This document shows positions 1-8,484 of a DNA stretch of 64,000 nt, in pieces (position 1 is the first letter of the stretch; each line of letters opens with the position of its first letter). The DNA is from Roseiarcus sp036489975 (GTDB taxonomy: Bacteria; Pseudomonadota; Alphaproteobacteria; Rhizobiales; Beijerinckiaceae), in the NCBI GenBank assembly GCA_036489975.1, contig DASXES010000130.1, forward strand, positions 1 to 64,000, in the 5' to 3' direction. Position numbers and translations under genes: made by a program. The notes beneath the pieces were generated by a model. That model saw only the letters and a list, made by a program, of their open reading frames with translations. It did no database searches and was not told where the DNA came from.

Positions 1-1
1 T

Positions 2-187
2 GAGGACGTGCCCGGGTTCTGCAAGGCTGCGAGGTTGGAGGAGATCAAGGCTCACAACTATGTACTGACACCGGGGCGGTATGTCGGCGCGGCGGATGTC
101 GAAGAGGACGAAATTTTCTTTTGCCGAGTGCTTTGCATCGCCGCGCGACTCCTTTGCGCTGGCGGCGGGCCCTACCATTTTTTTTGA
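2..187 (+). pseudogene. hsdM: HsdM (type I restriction methyltransferase) C-terminal fragment
   Basis: The frame that is open at the left edge reads EDVPGFCKAARLEEIKAHNY followed by VLTPGRYVGAADVEEDE. This is the conserved C-terminal motif of type I restriction-modification DNA methyltransferase subunits (HsdM). After about position 112 similarity stops and the frame runs through unrelated sequence to a TGA at 185-187, so the last few dozen codons of the usual protein are replaced. The cause is the IS3-family remnant that follows on the opposite strand. The rest of the gene lies left of the window; whether the remaining HsdM works cannot be judged. The identification is firm, the exact junction approximate. 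Confidence 0.75.
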
Positions 188-500
188 CAGAAGCTCGCGA
201 AGCCCGCCGCATCGAACATCTGCTCGGCTAGCAGCTTCTTCAGCTTCGCGTTCTCGTCCTCGAGTTGCTTCAGACGCTTGGCCTCGGAGACGTCCATGCC
301 GCCGTACTTGGCCTTCCAGTTGTAGAGCGTCGCCTCCGAAACCCCGTGCCTGCGCGCCAAATCGGCAGTCTTCGCGCCGGCCTCGTGCTCCTTCAGCACG
401 CCGATAACCTGCTCTTCCGTAAACCTCGATCGCTTCATCTGTCCGTCATTCAAGAGGCCGGACTCTAAATCCCCGTGGATGAAACTTCAGTGGCAGGTCA
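140..500 (-). mobile_element. IS3-family insertion sequence remnant (left end plus orfA)
   Basis: The minus strand holds the start of an IS3-family element. The probable terminus begins TGACCTGCC at about 500, followed some 47 bp later by orfA at 453. On the other side the element stops near 140 inside the former hsdM gene, and no orfB with a DDE integrase core is present. Only about 360 bp of an element that is normally 1.2-1.3 kb remain, so it cannot move by itself. The right boundary is inferred from the TG terminus and spacing, the left one from loss of OrfA/OrfB similarity. Confidence 0.55.
172..453 (-). pseudogene. IS3-family transposase OrfA, frameshifted at its 3' end
   Basis: The 93-residue reading begins MNDGQMKRSRFTEEQVIGVL and continues with the helix-turn-helix stretch (DLARRHGVSEATLYNWKAKY) and the lysine/leucine-rich coiled segment (LEDENAKLKKLLAEQ) of IS3-family OrfA proteins. 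In intact relatives the end reads roughly DAAALRELLSKKM, the overlap with OrfB. Here one base is missing in a GCG run, so the annotated frame ends FDAAGFASFCQKKW, while the neighbouring frame still reads LRELLSKKMVGPAA before similarity stops. The A8 tract near 179-186 lies where these elements usually frameshift into OrfB. Non-functional without OrfB. Confidence 0.7.
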
Positions 501-663
501 CTCGCGATCGCCAGCCCGGGCTGGGCAAGACGTCCAGCATCGTTCTCCGGGCGCTAAACGTTCGATTCTGTGCAAGCCACACGAAAGGCGCGCCTCCAGT
601 CCATCGCGCCAGATCCGACGGGCGTCGAGTGGCGTGCGCTCGCTCGTCCCTCTATGAAGCGCC

Positions 664-2301
664 ATGCTCTCGATTTTGTTGGCGCCGTTGTCGCCATTGG
701 GCCTGATACTCGGCTCCTTGGGGTTCCTGGCCACCCTGACGCCGAGCATGATTCCCCGCCCCGGCGTTTTGCAGGGGGTCGAGGCCGGCCTTGCCTTCGC
801 CTTGCTCTACGGCGTCGGGACAGGGGCGGGGGCTCTGTGGTCGTGGCTGGAATTGCCCGTCCCAAGCAAGCTCCATTCCCGCGCCTGTCTCCTGATCGCG
901 ATCCTCATGTGCCTGGCCCTTATCGGCTATGGGCTCATGCGGGAGACGGACTGGCAGAACGCCATCCGTCGGGTGATGGACATGCCCGCCGCCCCCGCCG
1001 GCCTGCCGATTCTCGTTGCAATCGTCGGGGTCCCGGTCGCCCTCTTTCTCATCGGCCTCGCCAGGCTCTTCACCGCGCTGGCGAGCCTCGTTTCGGCGCG
1101 TCTGGCGAGGCTCGTCCCTCGCCGCATCGCGCTCCTGGTGGGCTTCGGCGCCGTGGCGGCGCTTTTCTGGGCCATCGGCGACGGGCTCCTCATGCGGACG
1201 GCTCTTCACCGGCTCGACAGTTCCTATCGCCATGTCGACGCGCTCATACCGGCGGAGCTTTCGGCGCCCGAAGATCCGTTGAAGAGCGGCAGCGGCAAGT
1301 CGCTGGTTTCGTGGGCCGGTCTGGGCGCGCAGGGACGTGCGCGGGTGGTTGCGGTTCCTTCCAGAAGCGACATCGCCTCGCTGTCCGGGGGCGCCGCGAT
1401 GGAGCCGCTCCGGGTCTATGTCGGCCTCAACTCCGCTGAAACCGTGGAACGGCGGGCGGAACTGGCGCTGGCGGAGCTGAAACGGGTGGGCGCGTTCGAC
1501 CGCGCCCTCCTGGTGATCGCGACGCCGACCGGCACCGGTTGGGTCGATCCCGCCGGGATGGCGCCGCTCGAGATCCTCTTTCGCGGCGATGTCGCGTCGG
1601 TCTCGGTGCAATATTCCTACCTGCCGAGCTGGCTTTCGCTGCTCGTCGAGCCGGACACCGGCGCGGACACGGCGCGCGCCGTTTTCCGGGCTGTGTATGG
1701 CTATTGGCGCACCCTGCCCAGGCAGCGGCGCCCGCGCCTCTATCTGTTCGGACTTAGCCTCGGCGCCCGGAACTCCGACCTGTCGGGGGATCTCTTCGAC
1801 GTCATCGCGGACCCCTATCAAGGGGCGCTATGGGTGGGCCCGCCGTGGGACAGCGAGACCTGGCGGCGGGTGACGGCGATGCGGGCGGCCGGAAGCCCGG
1901 TCTGGCTGCCGCGTCTCCGCGACGAGTCGGTCTTTCATTTCATGACGCAGCGCGACGAACTCAACGGCGCCGGGACGCGCTGGGGGCCGATGCGGATGGT
2001 CTTTTTGCAGTACCCCTCCGACCCGATCGTCTTTTTCGAGAGCGCCAGCTTGTGGCGCAGGCCCTCCTGGATGCGGCAACGAGCCCCGGACGTGGCGCCG
2101 GAAATCCGCTGGATGCCGGTCGTCACGCTCGTCCAGCAGATCTGCGACATGATGACGGCTACGATCACCCCTCGCGGCGTCGGGCATGTCTATGCCGCGG
2201 CGCATTATCTCGACGGTTGGATCGCCGTGACCGAGCCCGAAGGCTGGAACGAGGAAAGTCTCGCCCGACTACGTGAATGGCTCAAGGCGCATGACCTGTG
2301 A
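664..2301 (+). CDS. Membrane-anchored alpha/beta-hydrolase family protein (Abhydrolase_9 type)
   Basis: The 545-residue product has an N-terminal block of about five hydrophobic segments (roughly residues 5-185), then a soluble domain. The nucleophile elbow is LFGLSLG with Ser365, followed by the family's characteristic aromatic stretch WVGPPWDSETWRR and by VFHFMTQRDE. This architecture matches the bacterial Abhydrolase_9/Abhydrolase_9_N family of integral-membrane putative esterases, whose substrate is unknown. Start at ATG 664 places the first membrane segment at the N-terminus. It stands alone, 160 bp after the IS remnant, and converges with the next gene. A shorter Ala-rich antisense frame covering it is a shadow. 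Confidence 0.8.
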   Translation: MLSILLAPLSPLGLILGSLGFLATLTPSMIPRPGVLQGVEAGLAFALLYGVGTGAGALWSWLELPVPSKLHSRACLLIAILMCLALIGYGLMRETDWQNAIRRVMDMPAAPAGLPILVAIVGVPVALFLIGLARLFTALASLVSARLARLVPRRIALLVGFGAVAALFWAIGDGLLMRTALHRLDSSYRHVDALIPAELSAPEDPLKSGSGKSLVSWAGLGAQGRARVVAVPSRSDIASLSGGAAMEPLRVYVGLNSAETVERRAELALAELKRVGAFDRALLVIATPTGTGWVDPAGMAPLEILFRGDVASVSVQYSYLPSWLSLLVEPDTGADTARAVFRAVYGYWRTLPRQRRPRLYLFGLSLGARNSDLSGDLFDVIADPYQGALWVGPPWDSETWRRVTAMRAAGSPVWLPRLRDESVFHFMTQRDELNGAGTRWGPMRMVFLQYPSDPIVFFESASLWRRPSWMRQRAPDVAPEIRWMPVVTLVQQICDMMTATITPRGVGHVYAAAHYLDGWIAVTEPEGWNEESLARLREWLKAHDL

Positions 2302-2375
2302 AGAGATTAGCCCAGCGGCCCCAGCTCTTTCTGCTGGGCGTGCGGCAAAACCCCGATGGCTGGTTGTTCCGCCTG

Positions 2376-3311
2376 TTAGCCAGCGAATGAGTCAAACGCA
2401 GACCAGAACTGCTCACGGTATTGGTTCTGCTCCATTAACACCTCGTGCTTGGCGCCCGCGATGATCAGATGAGAGGCGGCGCTGGACCGGTTGACGAATC
2501 TGCCGCTCGCCGCCGTGCTCACGATCTGATCCCGGCCAGCGGTCACGACCAGCATTCGCTCCCGGATTCTCCTCGGGTAACCGGCGCCAGCAAATTCCTC
2601 CATCGCTGCGAGGGCGGCGTCTGTCCAGGCGATCGTCGGGGAGCCGAGGGCCAAGGCGGGTTCGGTCGCGATGATTGCGGCATTGCGGGCATAGCGCTCT
2701 GGATCCGAGGTGCGCCAGTTGCCGCCGAAAGGCTTCAGGTCCGTGAGTGTCCTGCTGCCTCCAGGAACATACGCCGCGCCGAAGCCGCAAGCGCGCATGG
2801 CGCGGAAGGCCGCGCGAGCCAATCCAGACGAACCAACGGACGGGAGGCCTATCATGGGCGCCGTCAGTACTATGCGATCGAAGTAACGGCGTCCGTTCGC
2901 GGCCGAGCGCAGGAGAACGGCGCCGCCCATCGAATGGGCGAGGCCGATGAGCGGCGGCGGATGGTTCGGCGCCGCGACTTCGCTCATTACGGTGTCGAGA
3001 TCGGTATCGTATTGCCGGAAGCTCTGCACGTATCCCTTACGCGGGTCCGCGAGCGCTCGCCCCGACGCGCCCTGCCCGCGCCAGTCGAATATGACGACGG
3101 CAAAGCCGCGACTTCTCAGCTCCCGGACGATCTCAAAATACTTTTCGACGTACTCCGCCCGCCCCTGAAGCACGCAGACAGTGCCCTTGCATCGCGGCCC
3201 GCAGTCCCATCGCGCATACCGCAACAGCACTCCGTCGCTGGTCTTCACGGCGCCGGTGACCGCCCCCTCGGGAACCGGATTGCTGGGGATCGAAACCAGC
3301 CTCATCGCCAT
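2376..3311 (-). CDS. Alpha/beta-hydrolase, lysophospholipase/monoacylglycerol lipase-like (PldB type)
   Basis: The 311-residue protein has the serine-hydrolase lip-type order of PldB/monoglyceride lipases: an oxyanion-side strand (TVCVLQGRAEYVEKYFEI), FDWRGQGASGR, the nucleophile motif LAHSMGG with Ser127, the acid region VTAGRDQIVS and the late histidine in AGAKHEVLME. No signal peptide is visible, so it is probably cytosolic and acts on lysophospholipids or monoacylglycerols; the true substrate is unknown. A GAGGGGG stretch touches the first ATG (3311), so the ATG two codons later (3305), with six bases of spacing, may be the real start. It converges with the preceding hydrolase gene. Confidence 0.82.
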   Translation of the reverse strand: MAMRLVSIPSNPVPEGAVTGAVKTSDGVLLRYARWDCGPRCKGTVCVLQGRAEYVEKYFEIVRELRSRGFAVVIFDWRGQGASGRALADPRKGYVQSFRQYDTDLDTVMSEVAAPNHPPPLIGLAHSMGGAVLLRSAANGRRYFDRIVLTAPMIGLPSVGSSGLARAAFRAMRACGFGAAYVPGGSRTLTDLKPFGGNWRTSDPERYARNAAIIATEPALALGSPTIAWTDAALAAMEEFAGAGYPRRIRERMLVVTAGRDQIVSTAASGRFVNRSSAASHLIIAGAKHEVLMEQNQYREQFWSAFDSFAG

Positions 3312-3665
3312 CCCCCTCGCATCAGTTTATTTGCGCCTGGCTCGCAACCGCCTTCCATGTCCATAGGGGGCAGTCAAATGGTGGTCAGGCCTATTAACGG
3401 AGGAGTCCTAAAGGGAGGCCGAAGGCCTGCGCCCAACGACAGGTAACCTTGATCAGCGGACGCCACTCAGGCCTGAACGGGGCGGTCCAGTTCGATGTTG
3501 CCACGATCTCGTGCGCCCACCTTCGTATGATTCTCCCCAGTCTGCGCAATTATTTTGCATTCCGCTGCGGAAAAAGAGCAGGATCGCCGCCGCATATTCG
3601 CACGGTCCGAGGAACGTCCCGGAGTTTTGAATCCAAACCTTTCGCGCTGGCGGTGATCCACTCGC
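3312..3665. other. Intergenic region between divergent hydrolase and TAXI genes
   Basis: About 350 bp separate the PldB-like gene (leftward) from the TAXI protein gene (rightward). It should carry promoters for both. No clear sigma-70 pair, riboswitch, tRNA or repeat was found by eye. Short open frames here have no recognisable similarity. Confidence 0.4.
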
Positions 3666-5042
3666 ATGACGACGCCTGTATTGCAGAGATACTGGCCCTA
3701 CTTTTCGGCCGCAGCAATCTTGGCGATCCTGCTCGCCACGGCAGCCTATATCGTCGCGACGCTGCCGCCACGAACGATCGTCATGGCGACGGGGCCCGAG
3801 GGCGGCGCCAACTATGAATTGGGCGGCCGTTACAGCGCAATTCTCGCCAAGTCCGGCGTTAAACTGAAATTGCTGCCGACGTCGGGGAGTGTGGAAAATT
3901 TGCAGCTGCTCCGCGACCCGAAATCACGAGTGAGCGTGGCGCTGTTGCAGGGCGGCGCTACTGAGGCGGCCGACACCTCTGGGGTCGAGTCACTGGGCAC
4001 GATCGGCTACGAGCCCTTGTGGCTTTTCCATCGAAGCGGAATCGGCGGAAGTCTAGCAGGCCTCGCCGGTCAACGCGTATCGATCGGCCCCAAGGGCAGT
4101 GGCGCCCGGGCCTTCGCACTCGACGTTCTCATAGGGACCAGGACCGAAGGGACGATCCGCGAACTGTTGGGGTTTCCCCCCCAGGTCGCGGCAGAAAAAC
4201 TGATCGCGGGCGATATCGATGCCGCTTTCATCGTAACCGGCTGGAACTCCGCTGCCGTCCAGTCGCTCATAAACGCCCCGGGCGTGGAGCTCACCAGCTT
4301 CGACAGGGCGGACGCCTTCGTCGCACTCTATCCATTCCTGACCAAGGTGTCGTTACCGCGGGGGATATTCGATCTGGCGAGTGACCGCCCGCCCGCCGAC
4401 ATTCAGCTTCTGGCCACGAAGTCCATCCTTGGCGTGCGCGCCGACTTGCACTCGGCGCTGCAATATTTGCTGCTCACCGCGGCCACGGAGATACATTCTC
4501 AAAGCGGCGTTTTTCAAAAGCCCGAACAATTCCCCGTCGCTGAATCGGTCGACCTACCGCTGAGCGCTGACGCGGAGCGCTTCCGCAAATCCGGCCGACC
4601 ATTCCTGCAGGAGCAGTTGCCGTTCTGGTTCGCGGTGCTGATCGGAAAAGTGCTCTTTGTTCTGGTCCCTCTCGCTGCGGTGGCATACCCGATATTTCGG
4701 TTTCTGCCCATGCTGTACGATTGGATGATGCGCTCGAAAATCGAGCGCATGTACGGCGAGATGCGTTCGGTAGAGAGTCCGATGGAAGACGAGGCTCAAG
4801 CACTCGACACACCTGCCATGATGGCGAGGATCAACGACCTCGAGCAACGCGCGATCCATCTACGGCTTCCGACCGCTTATGACAGATATACGATGAGATT
4901 GCATATCGGGCTCATTCGCGCGCATCTCGAGTCTGTTCTGGCGAAGGGGACCTCCCACGGCGCGGGGAGCGACCCATCGCCCGACAGCCGACTGAGCGCG
5001 GAGTTCTCCCCAGCCCCGCCGGATCGGCAGTCGGCCGAGTAA
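3666..5042 (+). CDS. TAXI-family TRAP transporter solute-binding protein with membrane anchors
   Basis: The 458-residue protein starts with a hydrophobic helix (about residues 11-31). A domain follows that opens with MATGPEGGANYELGGRYSAI, the signature start of TAXI-type solute receptors, and continues with GSVENLQLL and VALLQGG. A second hydrophobic segment (FWFAVLIGKVLFVLVPLAAV, about residue 318 onward) precedes a cytoplasmic coiled C-terminus. Most TAXI proteins are soluble periplasmic receptors for a TRAP permease. Membrane-tethered ones such as this often lack a linked permease, and none is present here. The ligand is unknown. It stands alone. Confidence 0.8.
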   Translation: MTTPVLQRYWPYFSAAAILAILLATAAYIVATLPPRTIVMATGPEGGANYELGGRYSAILAKSGVKLKLLPTSGSVENLQLLRDPKSRVSVALLQGGATEAADTSGVESLGTIGYEPLWLFHRSGIGGSLAGLAGQRVSIGPKGSGARAFALDVLIGTRTEGTIRELLGFPPQVAAEKLIAGDIDAAFIVTGWNSAAVQSLINAPGVELTSFDRADAFVALYPFLTKVSLPRGIFDLASDRPPADIQLLATKSILGVRADLHSALQYLLLTAATEIHSQSGVFQKPEQFPVAESVDLPLSADAERFRKSGRPFLQEQLPFWFAVLIGKVLFVLVPLAAVAYPIFRFLPMLYDWMMRSKIERMYGEMRSVESPMEDEAQALDTPAMMARINDLEQRAIHLRLPTAYDRYTMRLHIGLIRAHLESVLAKGTSHGAGSDPSPDSRLSAEFSPAPPDRQSAE

Positions 5043-5103
5043 ACCTGGGGGGCTTCCCGGCCACAAGGCCGTCGAAGCGACACGGGCCTCTCGCGGTCTT
5101 CCT

Positions 5104-5235
5104 TTGTCGCATCCGCTCGGCCGTATGGGCCGGCCCGAGGATCTCGCCTGCCCGATTGCTTTCCTCTGCTCGAATACCGAGAGCTATTTCTGCCGGGCTG
5201 TCTTCGACCTGAACGGCGGCATCTATGGCGTAAAG
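5104..5235 (+). pseudogene. Short-chain dehydrogenase/reductase C-terminal fragment
   Basis: The frame reads HPLGRMGRPEDLACPIAFLC, then SNTESYFCRAVFDLNGGIYG. This is the final 45 residues of a classical SDR: the GRxGxPEDxA loop, then the SxxSxxxTGxxxxxxGG end. The Rossmann fold, the TGxxxGxG cofactor motif and the YxxxK active site are all missing, so it cannot be functional. The frame then runs into unrelated sequence. Confidence 0.6.
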
Positions 5236-5248
5236 CACCCAACTCGCG

Positions 5249-5521
5249 ATGATGAGGGATTGGAAATCCCTCATTCCGTTCTTCTTGGTTGCGGATAAGC
5301 ACTCTGCCCTGCTTGCGAGCGTGGTCGAGGGCTACCGCGCGGCTGCGGCCACAGTTCGAGGGCGCCAACGCCCTTTCCGTTTTGACCTCATCATGCTCGC
5401 CAAAGAGTCCGGGCCGCTCAGATTTAGCGAAGTGGCTAATCGTCTTGCGCTGAGTCTCGATACCGAGGCCGGAACCGCTTCATCGATCGGTCGAGACGCG
5501 CGAATGCCCGACCATTTCTGA
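5249..5521 (+). pseudogene. Possible MarR-like winged-helix fragment
   Basis: The 90-residue frame contains RPFRFDLIMLAKESGPLRFS followed by EVANRLALSLDTEAG, which has the helix-turn-helix spacing of MarR-type regulators. It lacks the wing and the dimerisation helices. It sits between fragments and overlaps the SDR remnant's read-through frame. It may equally be a chance frame. I do not recognise a specific family. Confidence 0.25.
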
Positions 5522-5693
5522 TACTCGGCACTGTGGCCTGAAACGCCAGGATTACATATGTGGCCCTGGTCGCTGATGAGGCCCGCGCGCGACGAGCCGC
5601 TCTTTATCGCTGAGTTCTGCGAGCGTGCTTATGCGCACAACGTTGCGCTCGGGAAGCACGGCTCCTTCGCCGCCACGCATGATCTGAGACGCG

Positions 5694-7277
5694 TCAGATC
5701 GACGCACCGACCAGAAGCACTGCGAGAATGATCGCCAGAAGTATGCCCATCAGCGGTGCGACGAATCTAACATACTGATCGAAGCCTACTTTCGCGAGGG
5801 CTAGGCCCGCGATCAGAATCGCGTTCGTGGGCACGATCAGCCGCAGCCAGCCGGCGGCTGCCGTCCAGGCCGTGATCACCATTGATCTGTCGACTCCCGC
5901 GAAGTCGCCGAGCGGCGCCAGGACGGGCATCGTGAGCGCCGTGCCTGCCGCTCCGCCGCCGACGAGGAAAGAGAGCGGAAGGCTGCCAACGAATATCAGC
6001 ATGACGAACACAACGTTCGAAGCGCCTGTCACTAGACCTTCCATCGCATGCAGGACCGTATCTATCGTTTTGGTGTTCGTCATGACAACCGAGACGCTGC
6101 GCGCCAGCGTGACCAGGAACGCAGGCCCGGTGAAATCGATCACGCCCTTGATGAAAGCCTTGGCCGTCGCCTCCTCTCCGAGGCGTCCCACGATCCCAAC
6201 CACGATCGCCATCACGAAGAACATCGCCGACAGCTCCGGCAGCCACCAGCCGAGCTCCCACCAGAGCGGCGAGTTGATCGTCTTGTCTGTGTAGGGATCG
6301 ACCGGCGCATTGTTGAGGAGCGCGCCCCAAGGAACGATCGCGAAGGTGAGCAATCCGAAGGTAAAAAACAGAAGGCCGATGACAATCGAGTCCTTCGCGG
6401 TCAGTGGGCGTGGGACGCTGGCATCAGCTTTTGCGAGAGTCACGTCCTCGGGGTTTGTCCCGCAAAGCGACTTGGACGGGTCGGCCTTGACGCGTCCGGC
6501 ATACCAGAGCGTGTAGAGCAGCGTCGCCGCCATTGTCAGCGCCAGCAGAACGAGTCGGAGTCCCAAGCCGTCGGCGATCGTGACCCCGGCCTTCGAAGAC
6601 CCGATGCCCGTGGCAAACGGATTGATCGTCGATGCAAGCGCCCCGACGAAGGGCGCCACCGTAACGACTGAAACCGTGACCATGCGGTCGTAGCCGAGCG
6701 CGACCATCAGCGGGATCATCATGGCGTAGAGGCCGAGGGTCTCGTCGCTCCAGCCCTTAATCGACCCCAATATTCCAAAGAGCATCGCTAGGACTGCAAT
6801 CAGCAACGGCCCACGCTCGCGGAACTTGTGGGACAAATGGTGGATTCCGAGGTCAACCGCGCCCGTCGCGAACACGACTGTCATGAAACCACCGATTGAG
6901 AGGATGAACAGGAAGACCTCGATGGAGCCGAACATCGCACCCCTGTTTAAGGGGCCGACCTGTCCGGTCTCGGGATCTTGGATTCCGTACATTCCGTTCA
7001 CGGGCGCAAGCAGCAGATCCTGAAGACGGCCCTCAAAATCGAGTGGCGATTCAATATACATGAAGGAGTTGGCGATCGGGCTGCCGCTGGCGTCAAACTT
7101 GTACTTGCCTGACGGGATGAAGAAGGCTGCGACCCATACGACGATCAGCACGAAGGTCAGGACGGTGACGGGCGCCGGAAACCCGTGCTTGCGCTCTTCG
7201 GCCGGGCGCTGCCCCGACCCCGACTCTCCGTCGCCCGCGCCCTTTTGCGCTGGCGCCGACTCAGCAGTTTCGCCCAT
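5694..7277 (-). CDS. YfcC/DcuC-superfamily carboxylate or amino-acid carrier
   Basis: The 527-residue product has a hydrophilic 30-residue N-terminus and about twelve membrane segments. Landmarks typical of the YfcC family are FFIPSGKYKF after the first helix, the re-entrant SIGGFMTVVFATGAVDLGI region, TINPFATGIGSSKAG and LVPTNAILIAGLALAKV-like sequence near the end. YfcC proteins are inner-membrane carriers, often found with arginine-deiminase genes and assumed to move amino acids or dicarboxylates. The substrate has not been shown for this subgroup. It overlaps the 3' end of the upstream AraC gene by 17 bp, so the two are co-transcribed away from arcD-arcA. Confidence 0.82.
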   Translation of the reverse strand: MGETAESAPAQKGAGDGESGSGQRPAEERKHGFPAPVTVLTFVLIVVWVAAFFIPSGKYKFDASGSPIANSFMYIESPLDFEGRLQDLLLAPVNGMYGIQDPETGQVGPLNRGAMFGSIEVFLFILSIGGFMTVVFATGAVDLGIHHLSHKFRERGPLLIAVLAMLFGILGSIKGWSDETLGLYAMMIPLMVALGYDRMVTVSVVTVAPFVGALASTINPFATGIGSSKAGVTIADGLGLRLVLLALTMAATLLYTLWYAGRVKADPSKSLCGTNPEDVTLAKADASVPRPLTAKDSIVIGLLFFTFGLLTFAIVPWGALLNNAPVDPYTDKTINSPLWWELGWWLPELSAMFFVMAIVVGIVGRLGEEATAKAFIKGVIDFTGPAFLVTLARSVSVVMTNTKTIDTVLHAMEGLVTGASNVVFVMLIFVGSLPLSFLVGGGAAGTALTMPVLAPLGDFAGVDRSMVITAWTAAAGWLRLIVPTNAILIAGLALAKVGFDQYVRFVAPLMGILLAIILAVLLVGASI

Positions 7278-8235
7278 GGCCTTGTCCTGCGCGACTCGGC
7301 CTGCGTAAATCCGATGGCCGTATTCCGAACGTCTCGCGAAACCGGTTACTGAAGTGGGATGAGCTGCCGAAGCCCATTGAATAGGCGATGTCGGTGATCG
7401 ACGTCTCGGCGTGCTCCGCGAGCGTGATCATCTCATAGCAGCGCTGCAGTCGCCTGAGCCAAATCCACTCCGAGGCGGACCCCCCGCTGCCCTTGAACAG
7501 GTGGTGCAAATAACTGAGGGAAACCTCCATGCGCTTTGCGATCAACGCGAGCGATAGCCGCGGATCGGCGAGGTTTTCGTCGATGAAGGCTTTGATCAAT
7601 CGCAAGCGCGCGCGCTGGATTGAGGTTTCCGCGCAATCGGCCTCACACCCTTGCAGCGCGAGCGCGAGGATATCCATGATCTGCTCACCCAAAGCGTCTC
7701 GGGCATAGGGGAGAAGGGCGGCGTTTTCCTTAACCAGCACGTCGCAGAACTCCGCCGCCACCCGACCCATCCCGGAACCAGTCCTTAAGATTGTGTTGGG
7801 CGCCGGCCGAGCGCCGCCGGGGAAGCGCTCGAGAAACGGTTCGCGAGGAATTTCCAAATAAAGAGCTTGAGCCCTGGTCCGATAAATCGCGTCGTATGGG
7901 TCGGATGCGCTGATCAGACATCCAGCGCCAGGATGCGAAACAACCGTCGAATTTCGTTGAGCGACGTGCATCGCTCCGCTCTTAAGGAACTGCATGTAAA
8001 AGCAATCCTTGTCGAGCGACGCCATATGAGATTTCCGTCTAACGAAGCGTTGGGGGAACCCCATCGTTTCCGTCAACTTGACCGCGCCGAAACTGGCCAC
8101 CCGAACACGACCCTCGCAAGCGAATGCGTCGTCTGCTGTGACATCGAGATGGACGTACACGTCGCTAATCATGTCTCGCCAGGCGCGAAATCGAAGTTCC
8201 GCGGCAAAGTCTCGAGTGTCGAATATTGTTTCCAC
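7261..8235 (-). CDS. AraC-family transcriptional regulator
   Basis: The last 110 residues form a double helix-turn-helix AraC domain (DPRLSLALIAKRMEVSLSYL and TSITDIAYSMGFGSSSHFSN, then the FRETFGIRPSDLRR end). The N-terminal 200 residues resemble the AraC-binding-like domain of FeaR-type activators. The open frame extends to a TTG at 8331, but similarity starts near FDTRDFAAELRFRAW and a G7 run lies just before GTG 8238/8235. I therefore place the start at 8235 (about 324 residues, the usual length). It is divergent from arcD-arcA and overlaps the YfcC gene. It probably activates one or both arms in response to an arginine-pathway signal; this is inference. Confidence 0.82.
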   Translation of the reverse strand: METIFDTRDFAAELRFRAWRDMISDVYVHLDVTADDAFACEGRVRVASFGAVKLTETMGFPQRFVRRKSHMASLDKDCFYMQFLKSGAMHVAQRNSTVVSHPGAGCLISASDPYDAIYRTRAQALYLEIPREPFLERFPGGARPAPNTILRTGSGMGRVAAEFCDVLVKENAALLPYARDALGEQIMDILALALQGCEADCAETSIQRARLRLIKAFIDENLADPRLSLALIAKRMEVSLSYLHHLFKGSGGSASEWIWLRRLQRCYEMITLAEHAETSITDIAYSMGFGSSSHFSNRFRETFGIRPSDLRRPSRAGQGHGRNC

Positions 8236-8484
8236 GACCCCCCCCCAGATGCGAACAGAAATTCCTGAACGCCCGCGCGAATCGATTGCATCGAATTGCC
8301 GAAGCAAAGGCACCTGCGACCTGTAGATCAAATCGGACTACTTGTCGCGACCTGGTCCGTCAATTGGACTCTGAACAAAGTTTAGAGCACTGTGACGCAA
8401 GTTTTCGCGAGAGAAGTCGGCTAACGACGTTACGGAAACCTGCTGCGGCGCCTCAAGCGGGCGGCAGTTGACGTGGAGGAGGGA

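Larger units (their letters stand above)
5043..5693. other. Gene-fragment region
   Basis: This stretch carries only truncated coding pieces: an SDR C-terminus (5104-5235) and a winged-helix-like fragment (5249-5521). A 57-codon frame starting ATGTGGCCC at 5558 reads MRPARDEPLFIAEFCERAYA and resembles no family I can name. Nothing here looks like an intact gene. The pattern suggests repeated deletion or insertion in accessory DNA. Confidence 0.45.

Noticed and set aside
652..1821. A long minus-strand frame opposite the Abhydrolase_9 gene
   Set aside because: Arg/Glu/Gly-rich translation with no domain. The plus-strand frame has membrane segments and a catalytic motif.
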